Below are positions 1 to 5,347 of a DNA stretch of 5,347 nucleotides, piece after piece. The notes beneath the pieces are model-generated. The model saw only the letters and a program-made list of their open reading frames with translations, had not been told where the DNA came from and ran no database searches. A program made the translations under genes and the position numbers. The stretch spans positions 1 to 5,347 of the forward strand of contig JASFUE010000235.1 in NCBI GenBank assembly GCA_050050435.1, read 5' to 3'. This DNA is from SG8-40 sp050050435 (GTDB lineage: Bacteria; Pseudomonadota; Gammaproteobacteria; Burkholderiales; Eutrophovitaceae). How positions within the stretch are numbered: the first letter of the stretch is position 1; the number at the start of each line of letters is the position of its first letter.

Positions 1-865
1 GGCTCAGCGTGATGTAGCGCTTCTCCCAGGTCAGGCGGATGCCCAGCGTCTCCCGGCCTTCGTACTCGCCTTTGCAAACGATGCCATAGTCGGGAATGCT
101 GCCCGCATCCGAGCCGGCATCCGGACCGGTCAGCGCGAAACACGGCATTTCCTGGCCAGCGGCCAGGCGCGGCAAGTAATGATTCTTCTGTTCGTCGGTG
201 CCGTAGTGCAGCAGCAGCTCGGCCGGTCCGAGCGAATTGGGCACCATCACGCTCACACAGGCGGTCGCATTTCTGGTGGCCAGCTTCTGAATGACTTGCG
301 AGTGCGCGAACGCCGAAAAGCCAAGGCCACCATACTCTTTCGGGATGATCATCCCGAGAAAACCGTTGTCCTTGATGTATTGCCAGACGTTTTCCGGCAG
401 GTTGTTCAGTTCGTGCGAGATCGTCCAGTCGTCGCACAAACGGCACAACTCTTCCACCGGCCCATCGAGAAAGGCCTGCTCTTCAGCGGTCAACTGCGGC
501 TTCGGCGTGGCCAGCAGCTTGCGCCATGACGGTTTGCCGCTGAACAGTTCGCCGTCCCACCACACTGTTCCGGCGTCGAGCGCCTCCTGCTCGGTGCGGG
601 AGATCTGCGGCAAGGCGCTCTGGAACCACTTGAGCAAACGGTCCGAGATCAGTGTTCGCCGCAGAGCCGGCACACCCATGATGGCAGCACCCGCGAGGAA
701 GAGCACCCACAGGACAGTGCTGGTGAAACCGCCCATTGCCGACCACAGGTCGGCGACGAGCAGAAAAACACCGATACCTGCGATCCAGCCGAACCGGTTG
801 GCCCGCAAACAGGCCAATGACCAGACTACAGCAACCGCACATGCCAACCAGATCACAGTACTCAT
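1..865 (-). CDS. fadE: Acyl-CoA dehydrogenase FadE, N-terminal part (3' end beyond window)
   Basis: FadE catalyses the first step of fatty-acid beta-oxidation, the FAD-dependent 2,3-dehydrogenation of acyl-CoA, at the inner membrane. I translated 288 codons from the ATG at 865-863; the frame is still open at the window edge. The full E. coli-type protein is about 800 residues, so roughly a third is present. Residues 1-66 hold about three hydrophobic segments (near 3-20, 26-43 and 49-65), the usual membrane region. The FadE-typical VWWDGELFSGKPSW lies at 101-114. Next come LTAEEQAFLDGPVEE (125-139), IIPKEYGGLGFSA (173-185), PNSLGPAELLLHYGTDEQK (209-227), CFALTGPDAGSDAG (242-255) and RLTWEKRYITLS (277-288), closely like remembered E. 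coli FadE. An in-frame TGA at 880-878 excludes a longer start, and GAGGAG sits 8 nt upstream of the ATG. The catalytic C-terminal half is outside the window, so its integrity cannot be judged. It lies 174 nt downstream of another acyl-CoA dehydrogenase and may have its own promoter. Confidence 0.95.
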   Translation of the reverse strand, partial: MSTVIWLACAVAVVWSLACLRANRFGWIAGIGVFLLVADLWSAMGGFTSTVLWVLFLAGAAIMGVPALRRTLISDRLLKWFQSALPQISRTEQEALDAGTVWWDGELFSGKPSWRKLLATPKPQLTAEEQAFLDGPVEELCRLCDDWTISHELNNLPENVWQYIKDNGFLGMIIPKEYGGLGFSAFAHSQVIQKLATRNATACVSVMVPNSLGPAELLLHYGTDEQKNHYLPRLAAGQEMPCFALTGPDAGSDAGSIPDYGIVCKGEYEGRETLGIRLTWEKRYITLS

Positions 866-873
866 TTCGTCTA

Positions 874-879
874 CTCCTC
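874..879 (-). promoter_or_regulatory. Ribosome binding site of fadE
   Basis: On the minus strand GAGGAG lies 8 nt before the fadE ATG. It is a strong Shine-Dalgarno match and, together with the in-frame TGA at 880-878, fixes the start codon. Confidence 0.8.
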
Positions 880-929
880 AATCCGAAACGCGGACGCGGG
901 CTACGGTCGATGCACGCGCTACCGCGGTC

Positions 930-946
930 GTGAATTTTCATTTCAC
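930..946. repeat. Perfect inverted repeat in the fadE leader (possible operator)
   Basis: Read on the minus strand this is GTGAA-ATGAAAA-TTCAC, two perfect 5-bp arms around a 7-nt A-rich spacer. It lies about 65 nt upstream of the fadE start. The symmetry and A/T-rich centre would suit a dimeric regulator. I see no match to the remembered FadR site or to the PsrA-type CAAAC/GTTTG palindrome, so no regulator is assigned. Five-base arms are short enough to occur by chance. Confidence 0.25.
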
Positions 947-988
947 CGAAAAGCTGGCTTGCCCTTCGCACCCGATGCGCCGCATGGA

Positions 989-1018
989 ATTACCGACAAA
1001 CGACACACCGGACGTCAA
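989..1018 (-). promoter_or_regulatory. Possible sigma70-type promoter for fadE
   Basis: On the minus strand, TTGACG (1018-1013, five of six consensus bases) is followed after 18 nt by GGTAAT (994-989, four of six, with the TAAT end intact). Transcription would start near 982 and give a leader of about 117 nt that includes the inverted repeat at 930-946. It lies just downstream of the stop of the preceding dehydrogenase gene. The 174-nt gap, wider than the other gaps here, fits an internal promoter, but the match is modest and untested. Confidence 0.3.
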
Positions 1019-1039
1019 CTCGCGATAACGGGCGGATCA

Positions 1040-2836
1040 TCAGAACTGCATTTCCTCCAGCGCCAGCACGCTGTCCGCACCGGACACGATCTGTGTCGCG
1101 TGGACCTGCGCCAACGGCAGGATATGCTCCGCGTAAAACCGTGCGGTTCCCAGTTTTGAGCGGTAGAACTCGAAGTTCTCGGCATTCTCGTCCATGCGAC
1201 GCTTTGCCGTGAGCGCCGCTTTCGCCATCAACCAGCCCCCGGCAACCGTGCCAAACAATTTCAGTAATGGCACTGCGCCCGCCGAAGCAGCCTTGATGTT
1301 GTGCGGGTAGGTTTCCACCATCCAGTCCACACTCGTGGACAATGCCTCGATGGCCTCTGCGAGGTTGCGCCGTATCACACTCAGCGCGGGATGACCCGCT
1401 TCCTTGGCGAGATCCGAATCCAGGCCGCGCATCTCGTCGATGAACGCACGCGCTGTCACGCCTTTCTCGTAAGCAATCTTGCGCCCCATCAGGTCATTGG
1501 CCTGAATACCGGTGGTGCCTTCGTAAAGTGTGGTGATGCGCGCATCGCGCAAATGCTGCGCGGCGCCGGTTTCTTCAACAAAACCCATGCCGCCGTGAAT
1601 CTGCACGCCGGTCGACGCGATTTCAATGCTTTGTTCAGTGCACCAGCCCTTGACCACCGGTGTGAGCAAATCGAACAGGCTCTGATTTCTGTCACGCTCA
1701 TCGTTATCGGGATGCAACAACGCCAGATCGAGATAGGCCGAGGCCTGCACTGCCAGCGCACGCATCGCCTCGGTTTGCGCTTTCATGCTCATCGACATAC
1801 GCCGGACATCGGGATGATGAATGATGGTGACGCGGTCACCGGATTTAACGCCGGCCTCACGGCCCTGGACACGCTGTTTGGCAAATTCCAGCGCCCGCTG
1901 ATAGGCGCGATCGGCAATCGCAACGCCCTCTATGCCCACTTCGAGTCGGGCAGCGTTCATCATCGTGAACATGTAATGAAGGCCGCGATTTTCCTCACCG
2001 ACCAGGTAACCGATGGCGCCGTCGGCATCACCATAGGCCATGACACACGTCGGGCTGGCATGAATACCCAGTTTGTGTTCAATGGAAACGCATTTCACGT
2101 CATTGCGCTCACCCAGGCTGCCGTCGCTGTTGACCAGGAATTTGGGCACGACGAACAGCGAAATTCCCTTCACGCCGTCCGGCGCGCCCGGCGTACGGGC
2201 CAGCACCAGGTGGATGATGTTCTCCGCCATGTCGTGCTCGCCCCAGGTAATGAAAATCTTGGTGCCGGAGATACGGTAATGATCGCCCTCGGGCACCGCG
2301 CGCGCGCGCACCGCCGACAAGTCCGATCCGGCCTGCGGTTCGGTCAGATTCATCGTACCGGACCATTCCCCGGACACCAGTTTGGGCAGATACATTGCCT
2401 GCTGTTCCGGCGTGCCGTGGCGCTTGATGGCCTGAACCGCACCAGCCGTCAACATCGGGCACAGTGCAAATGACATACAGGATGCATTCCACATTTCCGA
2501 AGTCAGCGCCGAGACCACATGAGGCAGTCCCTGCCCGCCCCACTGCACATCGTTTGCAAGCGCCCCCCACCCTGCCTCGGAAAACTGTTTGTAGGCATCA
2601 CCAAAGCCGGGAGACGCCGTGACCACGTTCTCGCTCAACTTCGCACCGTGCTGATCGCCGGACCAGTTGAGCGGATCGAGCACACCGGTGGCAAACTTGC
2701 CTGCCTCTTCAATGACCGCATCGACCAGATCCGGGGTCGCTTCCTCGCAACCGGGTAGCGCAGATATTTGTTCCAGACCGACCAGTTCCTTGACGACAAA
2801 CCGCATGTCATCAATCGGCGCCGAATATGTCGACAT
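1040..2836 (-). CDS. Acyl-CoA dehydrogenase, long subfamily with extra C-terminal domain (DmdC-like)
   Basis: This FAD enzyme should oxidise an acyl-CoA to the 2-enoyl-CoA and pass electrons to ETF. It is 598 residues, longer than the roughly 380-400 of classical short- and medium-chain dehydrogenases. The extra length comprises an N-terminal extension (about 1-75) and a C-terminal helical domain (about 460-598), the architecture of the subfamily containing 3-methylmercaptopropionyl-CoA dehydrogenase (DmdC). Visible motifs are MSFALCPMLTAGA (121-133), the flavin-region motif MNLTEPQAGSDLSAVRARA (162-180), IFITWGEHDMAENIIHLVLAR (194-214 region), VQIHGGMGF (411-419) and LYEGTTGIQ (437-445). Glu439 in YEGT aligns with the catalytic base of medium-chain acyl-CoA dehydrogenase. 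No signal peptide or membrane segment is seen, so it should be cytosolic. AGGAG sits 7 nt before the ATG. The gene follows etfA by 51 nt, consistent with its ETF being co-transcribed. The real substrate is unknown: the subfamily is broad, and DMSP metabolism cannot be claimed without dmdA or dmdD nearby. Confidence 0.93.
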   Translation of the reverse strand: MSTYSAPIDDMRFVVKELVGLEQISALPGCEEATPDLVDAVIEEAGKFATGVLDPLNWSGDQHGAKLSENVVTASPGFGDAYKQFSEAGWGALANDVQWGGQGLPHVVSALTSEMWNASCMSFALCPMLTAGAVQAIKRHGTPEQQAMYLPKLVSGEWSGTMNLTEPQAGSDLSAVRARAVPEGDHYRISGTKIFITWGEHDMAENIIHLVLARTPGAPDGVKGISLFVVPKFLVNSDGSLGERNDVKCVSIEHKLGIHASPTCVMAYGDADGAIGYLVGEENRGLHYMFTMMNAARLEVGIEGVAIADRAYQRALEFAKQRVQGREAGVKSGDRVTIIHHPDVRRMSMSMKAQTEAMRALAVQASAYLDLALLHPDNDERDRNQSLFDLLTPVVKGWCTEQSIEIASTGVQIHGGMGFVEETGAAQHLRDARITTLYEGTTGIQANDLMGRKIAYEKGVTARAFIDEMRGLDSDLAKEAGHPALSVIRRNLAEAIEALSTSVDWMVETYPHNIKAASAGAVPLLKLFGTVAGGWLMAKAALTAKRRMDENAENFEFYRSKLGTARFYAEHILPLAQVHATQIVSGADSVLALEEMQF

Positions 2837-2843
2837 TGAAAAA

Positions 2844-2848
2844 CTCCT
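2844..2848 (-). promoter_or_regulatory. Ribosome binding site of the DmdC-like dehydrogenase
   Basis: On the minus strand AGGAG, within ACAGGAG, is placed 7 nt upstream of the ATG at 2836-2834, a near-ideal spacing that supports this start. The 51-nt gap to etfA shows no convincing terminator. Confidence 0.75.
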
Positions 2849-2887
2849 GTAGCGAAAATTTTGTAGTGTTTATGCCGGTGTCGCCGT

Positions 2888-3817
2888 TCAAAGGGCGTCG
2901 GTCAGTTGTGGCACTGCCTCGAACAGATCGCCGACCAGGCCGTAATCAGCTACCTGAAAAATCGGCGCTTCCTCATCCTTGTTGATAGCGACAATCACCT
3001 TGCTGTCCTTCATCCCGGCGAGATGCTGGATCGCGCCGGAAATTCCGACGGCAATGTACAGTTCCGGTGCGACGATCTTCCCGGTTTGGCCAACCTGGTA
3101 ATCATTGGGCACAAAACCGGAATCGACTGCCGCTCTCGATGCGCCGACCGCCGCGCCAAGCTTGTCCGCGAGTTTTTCGAGAATCGCGAAATTCTCCCCG
3201 CTGCCCATGCCGCGGCCGCCGGAGATAATCACCCGAGCCGCAGTCAGTTCCGGGCGCGCCGACTCGGTGAGTTCCTGCCCGACCAGACTGGCAAGCCCCG
3301 ATTCGGATGCGGCATCGATGCTCTCGACTTGCGCCGAACCGCCCTCGGCGGTTGCCGCATCAAAGCCGGTCGCCCGGACCGTAATGACCTTGATCTCGTC
3401 CGATGACTGCACCGTTGCCATGGCGTTGCCGGCGTAGATCGGTCGAATGAAGGTATCCGCGTTTTCGACACCGACGATATCCGAAATCTGCGCCACGTCG
3501 AGCAACGCGGCCACCCGCGGCATCAGATTCTTGCCAAAGCTGGTCGCCGGACCGAGCACGTGTGTGTACGCTGATGCGAGCGGCACCACCAGCGTCGCGA
3601 GATTTTCAGCGATCGGATGAGCGTAATATGGGGCATCGGCAACCAGCACCTTGGTCACGCCCGCCACTTTGGCGGCCGACTCGGCCGCGCCACTGCATCC
3701 GGATCCGGCAACGAGTACGTGGATGTCATCCCCCAGTGCCTGTGCCGCGGTGATCGTATTGAGCACCGCCGGCTTGATTGCACTATTGTCGTGTTCCGCA
3801 ATAACCAGAATCGCCAT
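2888..3817 (-). CDS. etfA: Electron transfer flavoprotein, alpha subunit
   Basis: EtfA carries the redox-active FAD of the soluble EtfAB heterodimer, which takes electrons from acyl-CoA dehydrogenases and delivers them to ETF:quinone oxidoreductase. Its 309 residues match the normal length of about 310. The N-terminal ETF domain starts MAILVIAEHDNSAIKPA, and the C-terminal FAD domain begins around 190. FAD-site motifs are GGRGMGS (200-206), GQTGK (243-247), SGAIQH (260-265) and INKDEEAPIF (278-287); the last two lie in the family signature region (253-287). No flavin-binding motif looks broken. The pattern is that of the ordinary non-bifurcating ETF rather than a FixB-type protein, though this is inferred from motifs only. 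The ATG shares one base with the etfB TGA (TGATG), so translation is probably coupled and the subunits made in equal amounts. Confidence 0.97.
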   Translation of the reverse strand: MAILVIAEHDNSAIKPAVLNTITAAQALGDDIHVLVAGSGCSGAAESAAKVAGVTKVLVADAPYYAHPIAENLATLVVPLASAYTHVLGPATSFGKNLMPRVAALLDVAQISDIVGVENADTFIRPIYAGNAMATVQSSDEIKVITVRATGFDAATAEGGSAQVESIDAASESGLASLVGQELTESARPELTAARVIISGGRGMGSGENFAILEKLADKLGAAVGASRAAVDSGFVPNDYQVGQTGKIVAPELYIAVGISGAIQHLAGMKDSKVIVAINKDEEAPIFQVADYGLVGDLFEAVPQLTDAL

Positions 3818-3828
3818 CAGATCACCTT
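3817..3828 (-). promoter_or_regulatory. etfB-etfA coupled stop/start with internal Shine-Dalgarno
   Basis: The last etfB codons contain AAGGTGATC, which can serve as the etfA Shine-Dalgarno, and the junction reads TGATG, where the TGA stop of etfB and the ATG of etfA share one A at 3817. This arrangement favours re-initiation by the same ribosome and equal subunit synthesis. Confidence 0.7.
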
Positions 3829-4566
3829 CGCTTCATTCTTGAGTTTGTCAACGAGCTCTTCGACACTCTTCACTTTCTGACCAGCGCTTCGCTTGGGCGG
3901 TTCACCGACTTTGAGCGTTTTCAGGCGCGGCGTGACATCGACGCCGAGCGAGTCCGGCGCCACGGTCTCGAGCGGTTTCTTCTTCGCCTTCATGATATTG
4001 GGCAAGGTTACATAACGCGGTTCGTTCAGGCGCAGGTCCGTGGTAACCACCGCCGGCAGCTTCACCGCCAGGGTTTCGAGCCCGCCGTCAATCTCGCGCG
4101 TAACCTGGGCGTTATCGCCCTCGATAACCAGCTTGGATGCAAACGTCGCCTGCGACCAGCCAAGCAATGCCGAGAGCATCTGCCCGGTCTGATTGAAATC
4201 GTCGTCAATCGCCTGCTTGCCCATAATGACCATATCCGGTTGTTCCTTGGCCACCAGCTTCTCCAGTACCCGGGCCACCGCCAGCGGCTGCGTTTCCACC
4301 GCCGTCTCGACCAGAATCGCCCGATCGGCGCCAAGCGCCAAAGCCGTGCGCAATGTTTCCTGGCACGCTGCCGTGCCAATTGATACGGCCACGATTTCGC
4401 TGACCGTGCCCGCCTCTTTCAGTCGCACCGCCTCTTCAACCGCAATTTCGTCGAAGGGATTCATCGACATCTTGACATTGGCCGTTTCCACACCACTGCC
4501 ATCGGCCTTGACACGCACCTTGACGTTGTAATCAACCACCCGTTTTACGGGAACCAGAACCTTCAT
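3817..4566 (-). CDS. etfB: Electron transfer flavoprotein, beta subunit
   Basis: EtfB is the AMP-binding partner of EtfA and carries the loop that docks onto acyl-CoA dehydrogenases. Its 249 residues are the usual length. Seen in order: the start MKVLVPVKRVVDYNVKVRVK, NPFDE (36-40), the nucleotide-binding stretch GKQAIDDD (116-123), VTREIDGG (155-162) and the family signature PAVVTTDLRLNEPRY (171-185). The recognition loop TLPNIMKAKKKP (187-198) follows; by remembered alignment its Leu188 corresponds to the human anchor Leu195. Lys193 and Lys196 would correspond to the methylated human Lys200 and Lys203. The protein should be cytosolic. AGAAGG 8 nt before the ATG supports the start. The gene lies 120 nt downstream of an acyl-CoA synthetase and overlaps etfA by one base. 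Confidence 0.97.
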   Translation of the reverse strand: MKVLVPVKRVVDYNVKVRVKADGSGVETANVKMSMNPFDEIAVEEAVRLKEAGTVSEIVAVSIGTAACQETLRTALALGADRAILVETAVETQPLAVARVLEKLVAKEQPDMVIMGKQAIDDDFNQTGQMLSALLGWSQATFASKLVIEGDNAQVTREIDGGLETLAVKLPAVVTTDLRLNEPRYVTLPNIMKAKKKPLETVAPDSLGVDVTPRLKTLKVGEPPKRSAGQKVKSVEELVDKLKNEAKVI

Positions 4567-4574
4567 CTTGTTGG

Positions 4575-4580
4575 CCTTCT
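4575..4580 (-). promoter_or_regulatory. Ribosome binding site of etfB
   Basis: On the minus strand AGAAGG is positioned 8 nt before the etfB ATG at 4566-4564. It is a moderate match, and the conserved MKVLVPVKRV start of the protein independently confirms this ATG. Confidence 0.65.
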
Positions 4581-4616
4581 ATCCTGTTTTGTAAATCAAC
4601 TCGCAAGTGTAACGCA

Positions 4617-4633
4617 GGGCAGCGAAACTGCCC
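4617..4633 (-). other. Stem-loop in the synthetase-etfB intergenic region
   Basis: On the minus strand GGGCAG-TTTCG-CTGCCC forms a perfect, mostly G/C 6-bp stem with a 5-nt loop. It lies 54 nt after the synthetase stop and about 50 nt before the etfB ATG. The bases after it (TGCGTTACAC) are not a T-run, so a standard intrinsic terminator is unlikely. It could be an attenuating, RNA-stabilising or processing hairpin that uncouples the synthetase from etfBA. The structure itself is clear; its role is inference. Confidence 0.45.
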
Positions 4634-4686
4634 GCGTAGAGACCTGCGCCCCTGACGCCGGTTCGCGCCGAAACCACTACCTGAAT

Positions 4687-5347
4687 TCAGACGTCCTTCG
4701 CTGAATCACGCAGCACATTCTTCTGGATTTTCCCGGTAGAGGTCTTTGGCAATGCGCCGAAGACGATCTGCTTGGGACACTTGTAGTGCGCCAGCCGCTC
4801 GCGGCAATAACTGATCAACTCTTCGCTCGTGACCGTCCCGGCGCCTTGCTTGAGTGCGACAAAAGCGCATGGCACCTCGCCCCACTTGTCGTCTGCCTTC
4901 GCAACCACTGCTGCCTCGAGAATTGACGGATGGGAATACAGGACGTCCTCGATCTCGATCGTGGAGATATTTTCACCACCGGAAATGATGATGTCTTTCG
5001 AGCGGTCCTTGATCTTTATATATCCGTCCTCGTCGACAACCGCCAGATCCCCGGTGTGAAACCAGCCGCCAGCAAACGCTTCCTGTGTCGCCTCGGGATT
5101 CTTGAGATACCCCTTCATTGTGATGTTGCCGCGAAAAAACACCTCTCCCATTGTGTGCCCGTCGCGCGCGACCGGTTCGAGTGTCTCCGGATCCATCACC
5201 TCCATCGCTTCCTGCATCACGTAACGCACCCCCTGTCTGCCATTGAGCGCCGCGCGCGTTGCGATGGGGAGTCCACCCCAATCCGGTTGCTGTGCACAAA
5301 CAGAGGCCGGGCCGTAGACGTCCGTCAAACCATAGACGTGCGTCAAA
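4687..5347 (-). CDS. AMP-forming acyl-CoA synthetase, C-terminal part (5' end beyond window)
   Basis: The enzyme activates a fatty or other carboxylic acid with ATP and CoA through an acyl-adenylate, supplying acyl-CoA to the dehydrogenases downstream. About 219 residues are present; the family is usually about 520-560, so the N-terminal 60% is missing and no start codon can be assigned. Fragment-numbered motifs: THVYGLTDVYGP (2-13, A5 region), GEVFFRGNITMKGYLKNPEA (67-86), GGWFHTGDLAVVDEDGYI (93-110; Asp100 would bind the ribose), the hinge KDRSKDIIISGGENIS (113-128), HPSILEAAVVAKADDKWGE (139-157) and LPKTSTGKIQKN (199-210; Lys206 is the expected adenylation lysine). The A5 motif has YGLTD where YGLTE is usual. 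The sequence resembles the medium-chain or DmdB-like acyl-CoA synthetases, but the substrate pocket is mostly outside the window. The gene ends normally with TGA, 120 nt before etfB. Confidence 0.93.
   Translation of the reverse strand, partial: LTHVYGLTDVYGPASVCAQQPDWGGLPIATRAALNGRQGVRYVMQEAMEVMDPETLEPVARDGHTMGEVFFRGNITMKGYLKNPEATQEAFAGGWFHTGDLAVVDEDGYIKIKDRSKDIIISGGENISTIEIEDVLYSHPSILEAAVVAKADDKWGEVPCAFVALKQGAGTVTSEELISYCRERLAHYKCPKQIVFGALPKTSTGKIQKNVLRDSAKDV

Noticed and set aside
921..928. Eight-base palindrome ACCGCGGT in the fadE leader
   Set aside because: It is too short and GC-rich to separate from chance in this composition, with no second copy nearby.
483..971. A 162-codon minus-strand frame overlapping the fadE start
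   Set aside because: It is the same strand in another frame over fadE, and its Arg/Gly/Ala-rich product has no family resemblance. The true frame there gives clear FadE motifs.
291..1028. A 245-codon open frame on the plus strand across the fadE start and the intergenic gap
   Set aside because: It is mostly antisense to fadE, its translation is low-complexity with no recognised motif, and I see no convincing ribosome binding site.
2297..2309. A 13-nt alternating CG run inside the dehydrogenase gene
   Set aside because: It encodes the Ala-Arg-Ala stretch after the conserved flavin-region motif in an intact frame. It is a chance result of GC-rich codons rather than a separate element, although slippage is possible.
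1301..2473. A 390-codon open frame on the plus strand, antisense to the DmdC-like dehydrogenase
   Set aside because: It lies wholly opposite a gene with intact conserved motifs. Its translation is rich in His, Arg and Gln with no recognisable domain, typical of a codon-bias shadow in GC-rich DNA.
2837..2887. Possible terminator in the etfA-dehydrogenase gap
   Set aside because: No stem longer than about 3-4 bp and no T-run after one; the gap looks like ordinary operon spacing with a ribosome binding site.
4567..4616. Possible promoter in front of etfB (TACACT or TACAAA as -10)
   Set aside because: Neither candidate has a credible -35 at 16-18 nt spacing, so I did not list a promoter.

Overview
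This window is a chromosomal fatty-acid/acyl-CoA degradation locus. The five genes I can support all read on the minus strand, so transcription runs from high to low coordinates. By eye the DNA is moderately GC-rich (roughly 55-60%). The E. coli-type FadE with an N-terminal membrane region suggests a proteobacterium, most likely a gammaproteobacterium (possibly a betaproteobacterium). The window does not identify genus or species, and no rRNA, tRNA, phage, IS or CRISPR signal is visible.

Layout in the direction of transcription: (1) 5347-4687, the C-terminal part of an AMP-forming acyl-CoA synthetase, cut by the window edge; (2) a 120-nt gap containing a perfect 6-bp stem-loop; (3) 4566-3817, etfB; (4) 3817-2888, etfA, whose ATG shares one base with the etfB TGA; (5) a 51-nt gap; (6) 2836-1040, a 598-residue acyl-CoA dehydrogenase of the long subfamily with an extra C-terminal domain (the subfamily that includes DmdC); (7) a 174-nt gap with a possible promoter and an inverted repeat; (8) 865-1, the N-terminal 288 codons of fadE, cut by the other window edge. 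No stretch over 300 bases lacks a gene.

The genes fit one pathway. The synthetase would activate a carboxylic acid to its CoA thioester. The two dehydrogenases, from clearly different subfamilies, would introduce the 2,3-double bond. EtfAB would carry the electrons away from the DmdC-like enzyme, and possibly from FadE, towards an ETF:quinone oxidoreductase that is not in this window. Hydratase, 3-hydroxyacyl-CoA dehydrogenase and thiolase genes are also absent here.

I found no clear sign of a novel system. The points worth a second look are modest: the pairing of two unlike acyl-CoA dehydrogenases with a dedicated ETF, an Asp in place of the usual Glu in the synthetase A5 motif, and the two small intergenic structures. 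Long open frames on the opposite strand over these genes look like codon-bias shadows.
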